This document shows, piece by piece, positions 18,552-29,194 of a stretch of DNA of 42,234 nt. The position numbers were made by a program, and so were the translations under genes. How positions within the stretch are numbered: the first letter of the stretch is position 1; each line of letters opens with the position of its first letter. The stretch is taken from assembly GCA_902825995.1 (NCBI GenBank), contig CADEDE010000020.1:1-42234 (forward strand), read 5' to 3'. The DNA is from an uncultured Burkholderiales bacterium (lineage in GTDB: Bacteria; Pseudomonadota; Gammaproteobacteria; Burkholderiales; Burkholderiaceae_C). The notes beneath the pieces were generated by a model, which made no database searches, was not told the DNA's origin, and saw nothing but the letters and a program-made list of their open reading frames with translations.

Positions 18552-19057
18552 TGGCGCAGGAAGGCGAGATTGCGCTTGATTTCTCCAGCGCCGCGAACTA
18601 CTTCAAGTTGGACGAGCAGGGCGTGGCGCGGCCGGAAGGCATGAAGCTGGTCGACTTTGTGGTGGAAGACAAAGACCGGATCCTGCTGGTCGAGATCAAG
18701 GACGCCTCCGATGTGGGGACAGCCGAAAAGGATCGGCTGGCCTTTGCCCGTAGGCTTCAAACCAAGCAATTGGTCAACGAAACCCTGACGCCAAAGGCAC
18801 GCGACAGCTACTGCTATCTGCATTTGATGGAGCAGGATAAGAAGCCGTGCTTGCTGGTCTTCCTGCTTGGGCTGGAAGCCCTGAACACCGAGCCAGCGTT
18901 GCTGATGGGGCTGCGAGAGCAGCTGCTGCGGCGCGTCCGACAAGAATCCGACCAGCCATGGGTTCGACGCTATGTATCGGACTGCGTTGTGGTGGGTTTG
19001 GATGGGTGGAACAAGGTGTTTCCGATGTACCCGGCAGCTCGGGTCGCCGCCGTATGA
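18551..19057 (+). CDS. Small PD-(D/E)xK-like protein coupled to the ATPase
   Basis: The 168-residue protein contains KLVDFVVEDKDRILLVEIKD (32-51), which fits a restriction-endonuclease-like core with Asp35 and Glu48-x-Lys50 on two adjacent strands. A conserved acidic residue on the preceding helix could complete the site. Later residues are helical (LAFARRLQTKQLVNETLT, LLMGLREQLLRRV) with a hydrophobic strand PCLLVFLLGLEAL. The ATG overlaps the ATPase stop, so it is almost certainly the effector or partner of that protein. I do not recognise it as PtuB (HNH), a TOPRIM protein or RloB. The last residues (AARVAAV) return to GC-rich host-like DNA, and the stop overlaps the next gene (ATGA). A non-catalytic role is possible. 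Confidence 0.65.
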   Translation: MAQEGEIALDFSSAANYFKLDEQGVARPEGMKLVDFVVEDKDRILLVEIKDASDVGTAEKDRLAFARRLQTKQLVNETLTPKARDSYCYLHLMEQDKKPCLLVFLLGLEALNTEPALLMGLREQLLRRVRQESDQPWVRRYVSDCVVVGLDGWNKVFPMYPAARVAAV

Positions 19058-19407
19058 CCATGCCACCCATCGACATCGACGCCTTGAGCGAGCCCGAGCT
19101 GATCGACCTGAATCGCCGCATCGTCGAGCGTCTGCGCATGGTGCAAACGCTGCGCTCGCACCGGCAGATGCTGAAATTCAGCGTCGGCCAGCGGGTGCGA
19201 TTCGAGCCGCCGGGGCATGGCGTGCTGGCCGGCATGATCACGCGCTACAACCGCAAGACGGTGACCGTGATCACCGAAGACGGCGGGCAGTGGAACGTGG
19301 CGCCGACGTTGCTGCGCCCGGCCGATTTGCCACACGCCGAACGCGCCGAAGCCGACCACGTCAGCGACGCCAAGGTGGTTACGCTGCCCGCGCGGAAAGA
19401 GCGGTGA
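19054..19407 (+). CDS. Conserved small protein of unknown function
   Basis: The 117-residue protein begins MTMPPIDIDALSEPELIDLN, followed by a helical stretch (RRIVERLRMVQTLRSHRQML) and a beta-rich segment (FSVGQRVRFEPPGHGVLAGMITRYNRKTVTVI) that looks like a small SH3- or KOW-like barrel, then a charged tail. I recall similar proteins next to UPF0149/SEC-C genes, but no function. The ATG at 19054 overlaps the stop of the nuclease-like gene; ATG 19060 is an alternative. Its GC content is host-like, so it is probably the first native gene after the acquired module. Its stop overlaps the next start (GTGA). Confidence 0.7.
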   Translation: MTMPPIDIDALSEPELIDLNRRIVERLRMVQTLRSHRQMLKFSVGQRVRFEPPGHGVLAGMITRYNRKTVTVITEDGGQWNVAPTLLRPADLPHAERAEADHVSDAKVVTLPARKER

Positions 19408-20091
19408 GCGACACCGTACTCACCGAGGCCGAACTCGATCGCCTGGCCGAGTTGCTCGATAGCGTATCGGGCGGCAAGGGCATGAACCTCGAACAGGCCG
19501 ATGGCTATTTCGCCGCGCTGCTGTGCACGCCGACGATGGTGCCGCTGGGCGAATTCCTGCCGCCGCTGTTCGGCGCCCTGTCGATGGACGAGCTGGAATT
19601 CGACAGCCAGGCGCAGGCGCAGGAGGCGATTGCCCTGCTGATGCGACATCGCAATTTCATCGCCTCGCGGTTGGCACTCACGCTGACCGACCGCGAGGCC
19701 TTCTACGACCCGCTCCTGCTCGAAGACGAAACCGGCGTGGCGCGTGCCAATGACTGGGCGCGCGCCTTCCTGCGCGGCATCGCCTGGGATCGCCAGGCCT
19801 GGGCCGATCTGATGGCCGATGAGCAACACGGCGGCGCCGTGCTGGCGATGTTCGCGCTGGCGCACGAAGACGATCCCGATCCCGAGTTGCGCCACACCAT
19901 CCTCGATGAAGGCAAACGCGACGAACTGATCGGGCTGATGACAGTAGGCCTGGCCAGGTGCTACGCCTGGTTCGCGCCGCAGCGCCGAGGCGCCGCGACG
20001 GCCCCTGCGCGCGATGCCGAAGGTCGGCCGCAACGATGCCTGCCCCTGCGGCAGCGGGTTCAAATACAAGCGTTGCCACGGCGCGCAATAG
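19404..20091 (+). pseudogene. UPF0149/YecA-like protein with frameshifted SEC-C tail
   Basis: From GTG 19404 the frame encodes a YecA/UPF0149-like protein ([77 protein letters not shown]). At about 19975-19990, in a GC-rich stretch, homology moves to the +1 frame. There [20 protein letters not shown], then [15 protein letters not shown], runs to a TAG at 20089-20091. That tail is a SEC-C zinc motif (CPCGSGxxYKxCHG), the usual end of these proteins. In the original frame translation runs on to 20174 as nonsense, into the VWA gene on the other strand. Either a single-base indel removed the SEC-C motif or there is a sequencing error. The rest of the gene is intact. Confidence 0.75.
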
Positions 20092-20098
20092 CGCCGCA

Positions 20099-21646
20099 TC
20101 AGGCCTTCGGCCAGGCCGCGAGTTCTTCGCGCACCAAACGCACGATCAAGGCATCCAGGGTCTCGACCGAATAGTTGCGCACCTCGTGCACGGTCTCGCG
20201 GCCCGGCCCGCTCGACGGGTCGTGCGCCTTGGCGTAGGTCAGGAAGACGAAGCGCCCGCCGGTATATTGCGCGGCCTGGCGAAAGACATATTCGCCGACC
20301 GGGTCGAGGCCGCTGGCGCCCACCGCGAAGAGCTTGATGCCCTTGGCCAGCGCGGCGATGGCATCGTTGTCGTAATAGGGCGCGCCGTAGTCGAGGTGCG
20401 GCGGCGCATCGGCCACCAGCAGGATCATCCGTGCGGTGCCGTCCCCGCGCCATGACAGGCGGTGAATGGCGCTGTGCAGGGCTTCGTTGAGGGCCTCGGG
20501 GGTATCGCCGCCGCCATCGGCATGGAGTTGCGCGAGCTGCTGTTGGAAGGCGCCGAGGTCGTTGCTGAAATCCGCCCCACGCACGAAGAAGGCGTCGCCG
20601 CGGTCGCGGTAGGCCACGAGGCCGTAGCAGACATCGGGTCGCGTCGGCAGGCGCGCGATCTGATCGGCCACCGCTCGCATCGAGCGCTTCAATTTGTCGA
20701 TCTCGTCGCCCATCGAGCCGGTCGCGTCGATCAGGAAGGCGATATCGAGCTGCGGTTTCGGCGGCTGGCGCCCGGCCTCGCCGAGCGTGACTTGCAGGGC
20801 GTGCTTCTGGCCGCGCTGCAACAGCGCGCTGCCGCGTGCGCCGCTCCTGCCATCGCGGACCTGGATTTCGAGCAGGCTCGCCCCCAGGCCCGGCATGGCC
20901 GCCTGCGGATGCAGCCAGGCATGGCCCGAGGCATCGGTGCGCGCCCACAGCGGCAGGGCCTCTTTGCCGGCCGATCCGGCGAAGACCGCAATTTCGGCGT
21001 CCGGCACCGGGCGCCCGCGCGCATCGTGCACCGTCAGGCCGTAGCGCTCGCGCACATCGCGTACGCGCACGGGCAACTGCGCGCGGCGTTCGCGGTAGGC
21101 GAGATAGGCGCCGAAATCGGCGTTGTCATCGACGACGCCGGCCGAGACCGGCTCGTCGGCCGGGCGCGTGGGGGGCAGGGCTTGCAGTGCCGGCGTGGGT
21201 TCCTTGCGTGCTTCGGCCTTGGCCGAGGGGCGCAGCGCATCGGCCATCGCCGCTGGCGCGGCGGGCTCCAGGGTGCTGGCGGGCGCGGCCCATTTGCCGG
21301 CGGCCGCAGGCTCGGCTTCGCGCTCGCGCAGCGCGCGCTCGCCGCGACGCGCCAGGCCGATCTGCCGCGGCGCATCCCATTGCGGGCCGGCGCCGATCTC
21401 GAAGCTTTGCGGCGCGCGGGCGCAGTTGCGCGCACTCGGCGCAGCGGGCGCACCCGCCTCGGGGCCGGCCCAGAGCGTGCCGCTCCAGCCGCCGGCCGGC
21501 GACGGCGGCTGCGAATATGCGGCTGGCCGCGGCGACGTCCACTCGTGCGCGCGCAGCGCATCGCTGCTGCACGCCAGCAGCGCGGCCAGGGTGAGTGCAG
21601 CGGCGCCGGCCAGAGTGGCCTGACGCAGGGGCGGGGGTCGGTTCAT
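20099..21646 (-). CDS. VWA-domain lipoprotein
   Basis: The 515-residue protein starts with a lipoprotein signal (MNRPPPLRQATLAGAAALTL, then AALLAC) whose lipobox cysteine is residue 26, so it should be anchored to a membrane. A long Ala/Pro-rich region (to about 190) is followed by a beta-sandwich-like segment (YGLTVHDARGRPVPDAEIAVF) and a von Willebrand A domain beginning LDIAFLIDATGSMGDEIDKL. That segment holds the MIDAS metal-binding motif DxTxS; GDTPEALNEALHSAI and ARMILLVADAPPH complete it. GAGGAGCC precedes the ATG at 21646, which decides this start. It is divergent from a sigma/anti-sigma pair, so it may belong to that regulon. Its function is otherwise unknown. Confidence 0.82.
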   Translation of the reverse strand: MNRPPPLRQATLAGAAALTLAALLACSSDALRAHEWTSPRPAAYSQPPSPAGGWSGTLWAGPEAGAPAAPSARNCARAPQSFEIGAGPQWDAPRQIGLARRGERALREREAEPAAAGKWAAPASTLEPAAPAAMADALRPSAKAEARKEPTPALQALPPTRPADEPVSAGVVDDNADFGAYLAYRERRAQLPVRVRDVRERYGLTVHDARGRPVPDAEIAVFAGSAGKEALPLWARTDASGHAWLHPQAAMPGLGASLLEIQVRDGRSGARGSALLQRGQKHALQVTLGEAGRQPPKPQLDIAFLIDATGSMGDEIDKLKRSMRAVADQIARLPTRPDVCYGLVAYRDRGDAFFVRGADFSNDLGAFQQQLAQLHADGGGDTPEALNEALHSAIHRLSWRGDGTARMILLVADAPPHLDYGAPYYDNDAIAALAKGIKLFAVGASGLDPVGEYVFRQAAQYTGGRFVFLTYAKAHDPSSGPGRETVHEVRNYSVETLDALIVRLVREELAAWPKA

Positions 21647-21778
21647 CGGCGGCTCCTCGTTGATGGGTTGCACTGATACGGCCCGCGGCGGCGAACGGGG
21701 TCAACCCGGCGCCTTACCCCCGCCGCGTGCGGTGCCCCGTACAACCCGCCTCAGCGCCGACCACAATCGCCCCTGCCG

Positions 21779-22399
21779 ATGACCGACGAACCCGACGACG
21801 ACGCCCTGATGCGCGCCTTTGCGCAAGGCGATGCGCGCGCCTTCGAGCGCCTGTATGCGCGGCATCACGCCGCGCTGTACCGCTTCGTGCGCCGCGTGCT
21901 CGGGCGCCAGGCCGGCACGCAAGCCGACGAGGTATTCCAGGACACCTGGCTGCGCGTGGTGAATGCACGCGAGCGCTGGGCGCCGCAGGGTGCGACCTTC
22001 CGCACCTGGCTGTTCACGCTGGCGCATCACCGCGCGATCGACCTGCTGCGCAAGAGCGGGCGCGAAATCTCGCTCGACAACGGCGACGACGAGCGCGAGC
22101 CCTGGCAACCCGCCGCCGCCGCCTGGCAAACCTGGCCCGGCGCCAGTGCCGCGCCCGACAGCGCGCACGAGCAGGTCTTCTGGCGCGCCGCCGGCCAGCG
22201 CCTGCTGGATTGCCTGGAGGCCCTGCCCGCGGTGCAGCGCAGTGCCTTCCTGCTGCACCATGAAGATGGCCTGGCACTGGACGAGCTGGCGCGTGCGCTC
22301 GAAGTTGGTTTCGAAACCGCCAAGAGCCGCCTGCGCTACGCCATGAGCAAGCTGCGCACCTGCATGGGCGCCTACCTGCCGCAGGGGCAAAAAGCATGA
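21779..22399 (+). CDS. ECF-type RNA polymerase sigma factor
   Basis: The 206-residue protein is a group 4 sigma factor. Region 2 runs from [20 protein letters not shown] through [15 protein letters not shown] and [19 protein letters not shown]; region 4 is [20 protein letters not shown] plus [20 protein letters not shown] and LRYAMSKLR. It should direct polymerase to stress-type promoters. CACAAT (21762-21767) is 11 bases before the ATG, with no obvious ribosome site. Its stop overlaps the ATG of the next gene (ATGA), an anti-sigma factor. No ECF autoregulatory promoter (such as GGAAC) was recognised in the 132-base gap to the divergent VWA gene. Confidence 0.92.
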   Translation: MTDEPDDDALMRAFAQGDARAFERLYARHHAALYRFVRRVLGRQAGTQADEVFQDTWLRVVNARERWAPQGATFRTWLFTLAHHRAIDLLRKSGREISLDNGDDEREPWQPAAAAWQTWPGASAAPDSAHEQVFWRAAGQRLLDCLEALPAVQRSAFLLHHEDGLALDELARALEVGFETAKSRLRYAMSKLRTCMGAYLPQGQKA

Positions 22400-23415
22400 G
22401 CCAAGAAGACCCGCGCGACGAACATCTGCTGGCCGCGCTGCGCCATGCACCCGACCGCGATGTGGCGCCACCGGCGCAGCTCAGCGCCGCGATCCTCGGC
22501 CGGGCGCGGCAGGCGGTGCGCGCGCAGCGCAGCGGCCAGCCCAGCCGTTGGCGCACGCTGTGGGCCGGGCTGTGGCAGCCGGCGCCGATGGCGGCCTTTG
22601 CCACCATCGCCATGGCCACCCTGATCGGCGTGATGTGGCAGGGCCAGGAAGTGCCCGAGGCGGCGCCGAGCCTGCGGCCGGAAATCGTGGCCGCGGCGCC
22701 GACGCAGTCGGCCGCGGTGCCTATCCCTGCGCCCGCCGCGCCCGCCGCGCTGCCCGAGCTCGCCAAAGGCCGGCTCACACCGGATCGCCAACGGCCTCCT
22801 TCGACAAGCTCGGGGCGAGCGGAAATACAGACTCAGCCCGAACGGGCGGTTGAATACGCTGCCGCGTCCGCGAAGCCGGTGCCGTTGCCCGCTGCGCCAG
22901 CGGCGCCGCGTGAACCCGAGGGCCGGCGCGATGCAATGGCCAAATCGGCGCTGGCCGATGCCGCAGCCCCTGCAGCCACTATCGCACCTGCGCCCGCGCC
23001 CGCGCCGGCCACGGCCCCGGCTTTGGCCCGCGCGCGCAGCGAGATGCCCGTCGGGGCTTTGGGCGCGTCGCTGGCGCCAGCCGCGGCGCCGCTGGCGCCA
23101 GCCAGCGCCGAGATCGATGCGGCGCCGGGCGCGCACTGGCGCGTTCGACCCGATCGCCTGGTCGCCCACGCTGCTGCGCAAAGGGCCTGGTGGCTGGCAT
23201 TGAATCGCGCCACGCAGGGGCGCTGGCAGCTCGTTGCCACGGCCCTGGCTGCCCCCGCCGACGAGCTGACCCTGCTGATCGACGGCCAGGCGCGCGGCAG
23301 CCTGAGTTTTGCGCCGCAGGCGGTGCTGTGGCGCGATGCGAACGGCCTGGTCTGGCGCGCGCCTGTCGCGCCCGAGACCCTGCGCGAATGGCAGGAGGCA
23401 CTCGCGCGCTGGTGA
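22396..23415 (+). CDS. Putative anti-sigma factor, single transmembrane segment
   Basis: The 339-residue protein has a cytoplasmic N-terminus ([20 protein letters not shown]), one membrane segment (about 64-81, [18 protein letters not shown]), a long Ala/Pro-rich periplasmic linker and a C-terminal domain with [20 protein letters not shown] and [14 protein letters not shown]. Translational overlap with the ECF sigma gene and this topology make an anti-sigma role likely. No zinc-type HxxxCxxC motif is present. Residues 133-152 ([18 protein letters not shown]) come from a repeat (22794-22852) inserted in frame. The C-terminal domain may sense an envelope signal. The protein ends 64 bases before uvrA. 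Confidence 0.75.
   Translation: MSQEDPRDEHLLAALRHAPDRDVAPPAQLSAAILGRARQAVRAQRSGQPSRWRTLWAGLWQPAPMAAFATIAMATLIGVMWQGQEVPEAAPSLRPEIVAAAPTQSAAVPIPAPAAPAALPELAKGRLTPDRQRPPSTSSGRAEIQTQPERAVEYAAASAKPVPLPAAPAAPREPEGRRDAMAKSALADAAAPAATIAPAPAPAPATAPALARARSEMPVGALGASLAPAAAPLAPASAEIDAAPGAHWRVRPDRLVAHAAAQRAWWLALNRATQGRWQLVATALAAPADELTLLIDGQARGSLSFAPQAVLWRDANGLVWRAPVAPETLREWQEALARW
22794..22852. repeat. CTTCGACAAGCTC-type repeat inserted in the anti-sigma gene
   Basis: CCTTCGACAAGCTCGGGGCG followed by AGCGG, 13 bases later CTCAGCCCGAACGGGCGG. I know this pattern as an intergenic palindromic repeat (CTTCGACAAGCTCAG...CGAACGG) found many times in Betaproteobacteria and Pseudomonas. Here it lies inside an open reading frame and keeps the frame. 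Confidence 0.65.
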
Positions 23416-23479
23416 AGCCTGATTTGCGCGCCGCTGCGCGCACTGCCGATAATGCCGGGTTCGCCTTCCCGAATCCGAC

Positions 23480-26419
<2,940 letters not shown>

Positions 26420-26497
26420 GCCCGCGCTGCAACCGGCCCGCCGGCAAGGCCGGGCCATTTCGACTACCGTTCACCCCCTTGCCGAGGACAACACGCG

Positions 26498-27091
26498 ATG
26501 ACCACGATCCAGTATTACTTTGCCCCGCAGTCGCCGTGGACCTACCTCGGCCACCTGCGCTTTTGGGACATTGCCAGGCAGCATGGCGCGCGCATCGAAG
26601 TGCTGCCGGTTGACCTGGGCGGCAAGGTCTTTCCGGTCTCGGGCGGGCAGCCGCTGGGCAAGCGGGCGCCGCAGCGGCAGGCTTATCGACTGGTCGAATT
26701 GCAGCGCTTTGCGGAGCACCTGCACGCGCCGCTGAACCTGCAACCGAAATATTTTCCGGTGGCCGGCGACGATGCCGCGCGCTTGATCGTCGCGGTCGAG
26801 ATGCACGATGGTGCCGATGCCGCGATGCACGCTACCGACGCGGTGCTGCGCGCGGTATGGGTCGAGGAGCGCAATATCGCCGACGAGAATACCCTGGCCA
26901 CGTTGCTGCGCGAGCGCGAACTGCCGGCGCGGCGGCTCGAAGATGCGCATTCGCAGGCCGTGCAGGAGCGCTACGAAACCAACACCGGGCGGGCCATCGA
27001 CGCGGGGGTCTTCGGTGCGCCGAGCTATGTCATCGACGGCGAAATTTTCTGGGGCCAGGATCGGCTCGACTTCGTCGAACGCAAGCTCTAA
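26498..27091 (+). CDS. 2-hydroxychromene-2-carboxylate isomerase / DsbA-family oxidoreductase
   Basis: The 197-residue protein belongs to the DsbA-like thioredoxin-fold group that includes HCCA isomerase (NahD) and kappa-class glutathione transferase. It has IQYYFAPQSPWTYLGHLRF with the active-site serine (Ser12) instead of CxxC, the glutathione-site segment YFPVAGDDAARLI, and VFGAPSYVIDGEIFWGQDRL near the C-terminus. It probably isomerises or conjugates an aromatic or related substrate using glutathione. No aromatic degradation genes are nearby, so the real substrate is unknown. The kdsC start follows its TAA with no spacer, so it may be co-transcribed with the LPS genes. Confidence 0.82.
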   Translation: MTTIQYYFAPQSPWTYLGHLRFWDIARQHGARIEVLPVDLGGKVFPVSGGQPLGKRAPQRQAYRLVELQRFAEHLHAPLNLQPKYFPVAGDDAARLIVAVEMHDGADAAMHATDAVLRAVWVEERNIADENTLATLLRERELPARRLEDAHSQAVQERYETNTGRAIDAGVFGAPSYVIDGEIFWGQDRLDFVERKL

Positions 27092-27661
27092 ATGGCCGCC
27101 CTCAGCTTCCCGCCCGAACTGCTGCTCAAGGCGCAGGGCCGCGGGCTGGGCCTCAAGGCCGCCATCTTCGACGTCGATGGCGTGCTCACCGACGGGCAGC
27201 TCTTCATCGGCGAAAACGGCGAATCGTTCAAGGCTTTTTCAGCCCTCGACGGCCACGGCCTGAAGCTGTTGGCCCAGGGCGGCATCACCCCGCTGGTGCT
27301 CACCGGCCGCGACTCGCCGGCCGTGCGCCGGCGCGTCGCCGACCTTGGCCTGCCGCACGCGGTTTACGGTGCCCAGGACAAGCTGGCCGCCGCCGGCGCG
27401 CTGCTGCAATCCTTGAACCTCGATTGGCAAGATCTCGCCGTGATGGGCGACGACTGGCCCGACTTGCCCTTGATGAGCCGCGCCGCCTTCGCCTGCGCGC
27501 CGGCCAACGCCCACGCCGAGGTGCGAGCCATGGCCCACCATGTCACCACGGCGCGCGGCGGCGACGGCGCCGCCCGCGAATGCTGCGACCTGCTGCTGAT
27601 GGCCGCCGGGCGATACGCGCGATTGCTGCAAGGCCACCTGACCACGCTCGACGCCGTCTAG
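27092..27661 (+). CDS. kdsC: 3-deoxy-D-manno-octulosonate 8-phosphate phosphatase KdsC
   Basis: KdsC removes phosphate from KDO-8-phosphate, giving KDO for LPS inner core. The 189-residue HAD-family protein has the nucleophile motif FDVDGVLTDG (26-35), GESFKAFSALDGHGLKLL, motif II LVLTGRDSPAVRRRV, and the metal-binding loop VMGDDWPDLPLMSRAAFA. Length and motif spacing fit the compact, cap-less KdsC group. It is followed by lptC, a common arrangement in Betaproteobacteria. kdsD, its usual upstream partner, is absent and the isomerase gene is in that place. Confidence 0.94.
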   Translation: MAALSFPPELLLKAQGRGLGLKAAIFDVDGVLTDGQLFIGENGESFKAFSALDGHGLKLLAQGGITPLVLTGRDSPAVRRRVADLGLPHAVYGAQDKLAAAGALLQSLNLDWQDLAVMGDDWPDLPLMSRAAFACAPANAHAEVRAMAHHVTTARGGDGAARECCDLLLMAAGRYARLLQGHLTTLDAV

Positions 27662-27672
27662 GGGCTCTACCG

Positions 27673-28338
27673 GTGGACATCGACAGCCTGCTGCAACCCC
27701 TGGACCCGCCGGCGCCGCGCGCCACGCCGCCGCGCCCGCGCCAGCCCTGGCACTGGCGCCTGGGCCAATGGCTGTCGGCCTACCTGCCGCTGTTGCTGAT
27801 GGCGCTGCTGGCGCTGGGCACCTGGTGGCTGGTGCAAAACACGCCGCGGCCCGAGATGCCGCACGAACTGGCCGCACCGCGCCACGAGCCCGACTACACG
27901 ATGCAGGGCTTCACGCTGCAGCGCTTCGGCGCCGACGGCCGCCTGCGTGTGTCGGTGCAGGGCGCGCAGATGCGCCACTACCCCGACACCGACACGCTCG
28001 AGATCGACGGCGTGACGATTCGTGCGCTCTCGCCCGACGGCAGCGTCACGCACGCGACGGCCCGCCGCGCCCTGACCAACGGCGATGCCAGCGAAGTGCA
28101 ATTGCTCGGTGGCGCGCAGGTGGTGCGCACAGGCTCGAGCGACGGGCTGCGGGTCGAATTCGAGAGCGAGTTCCTGCATGCGTTCCTGAACGCCGAGCGC
28201 CTGCGTTCGCACCTGCCGGTGCGCCTGCGCCAGGGCACGAGCGAGCTGCGTATCGGCGCCATCGACTACGACAACCTCACGCGCAGCGCCAAATTCGGTG
28301 CACCGGTGCGCGCGCGCCTGGACCAGCCGCGGCGATGA
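27673..28338 (+). CDS. lptC: LPS export ABC transporter periplasmic protein LptC
   Basis: LptC is the bitopic inner-membrane protein that passes LPS from the LptBFG transporter to LptA. The 221-residue product (GTG start) has a short cytoplasmic Pro-rich N-terminus, one membrane segment (LPLLLMALLALGTWWLVQ) and the beta-jellyroll domain (EPDYTMQGFTLQRFGADGRL, GAQMRHYPDTDTLEIDGVTI, GDASEVQLLGGAQVV). No ATG gives full length, so GTG 27673, 11 bases after kdsC, is chosen. Its TGA overlaps the ATG of the following dehydrogenase. The usual lptA and lptB do not follow. Confidence 0.9.
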   Translation: MDIDSLLQPLDPPAPRATPPRPRQPWHWRLGQWLSAYLPLLLMALLALGTWWLVQNTPRPEMPHELAAPRHEPDYTMQGFTLQRFGADGRLRVSVQGAQMRHYPDTDTLEIDGVTIRALSPDGSVTHATARRALTNGDASEVQLLGGAQVVRTGSSDGLRVEFESEFLHAFLNAERLRSHLPVRLRQGTSELRIGAIDYDNLTRSAKFGAPVRARLDQPRR

Positions 28339-29114
28339 CTTCTTCGCCGTTGGTCTTCATTACCGGAGCGTCGAGCGGTATCGGCCAGGCCCTGGCCGCG
28401 CGCTACGCGCAGGCCGGCTGGCGCCTGGCCCTGGTGGCGCGGCGCACCGGCCAGGTCGAGGCCTGGGCCCATGCACAACAACTCGCGCCCGAGCGCTGGG
28501 CGGTCTATGCCGCCGACGTGCAGGATATCGACAGCATCGTCGCCGCCGGACAGCGCTGCCTCGTCGAGTTCGGCCTGCCCGACGTGGTGATCGCCAACGC
28601 CGGCATCAGCATCGGCATGGACACCGCGGAGCGCGCCGATCTCGACGTGATGCGCGAAACCTTCGCCGTCAACAACACCGGCCTGGCCGCGACCTTTCAC
28701 CCCTTCGTGGCCGCGATGCGCGCCCGCCGCGCCGGCACCCTGGTCGGCATCGCCAGCGTGGCCGCCATCCGCGGCCTGCCCGGCCACGGCGCCTACTGCG
28801 CCAGCAAGGCCGGGGTGGTGGCGTATTGCGAAAGCCTGCGCGGCGAATGCCGCGACGCCGGCGTGCGCGTGGTCACCCTGGTACCGGGCTACATCGCCAC
28901 GCCGCTGACGGCCGGCAACCGCTATGCGATGCCGTTTCTGATGCCGCCGGCCGAGTTCGCCGAGCATGCGTTTCGCGCCATCGCGCGTGGCACCAGCTAC
29001 CGCGTGATCCCGTGGCAGATGGGCTTCGTCGTCAAACTCATGCGCCTGCTGCCCAATCCGCTGTTCGATCGCCTGTTCGCCGGCCGCGGGCGCAAGAAAA
29101 GGCGCAGCGTGTAG
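28335..29114 (+). CDS. Short-chain dehydrogenase/reductase
   Basis: The 259-residue SDR has the cofactor motif TGASSGIG (10-17), NAG (88-90), Ser141 and the catalytic YxxxK (Tyr154, Lys158). ARRT after the second strand suggests NADP(H) preference. The C-terminal tail (VIPWQMGFVVKLMRLLPN then a basic end, GRGRKKRRSV) is amphipathic and could associate with the membrane. The ATG overlaps the lptC stop (ATGA), so it is co-translated with LPS genes, but the substrate is unknown. It ends before the shared terminator at 29143-29174. Confidence 0.88.
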   Translation: MTSSPLVFITGASSGIGQALAARYAQAGWRLALVARRTGQVEAWAHAQQLAPERWAVYAADVQDIDSIVAAGQRCLVEFGLPDVVIANAGISIGMDTAERADLDVMRETFAVNNTGLAATFHPFVAAMRARRAGTLVGIASVAAIRGLPGHGAYCASKAGVVAYCESLRGECRDAGVRVVTLVPGYIATPLTAGNRYAMPFLMPPAEFAEHAFRAIARGTSYRVIPWQMGFVVKLMRLLPNPLFDRLFAGRGRKKRRSV

Positions 29115-29142
29115 CCTCGCGATTCGCAAGGGCGCCCTGAAA

Positions 29143-29174
29143 AAAGGGCCCCGGTGTCACCACCGGGGCCCTTT
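29143..29174. terminator. Bidirectional Rho-independent terminator
   Basis: GGGCCCCGGTG (29146-29156) pairs perfectly with CACCGGGGCCC (29161-29171) around a TCAC loop. An A-run on the left (29140-29145) gives TTTTTT on the minus strand and CTTTCTTGTT follows on the plus strand. It lies between two converging genes, the dehydrogenase (stop 29114) and the RNA-binding protein (stop 29195), and should stop both. Confidence 0.9.
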
Positions 29175-29194
29175 CTTGTTCGAGCAGACTGGGT

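Noticed and set aside
17526..19057. Assignment of the ATPase pair to Septu, PARIS, Gabija or AbiL
   Set aside because: The partner lacks a visible HNH, TOPRIM or UvrD-type domain, and the ATPase has no fused TOPRIM; without a profile search I would not name a known system.
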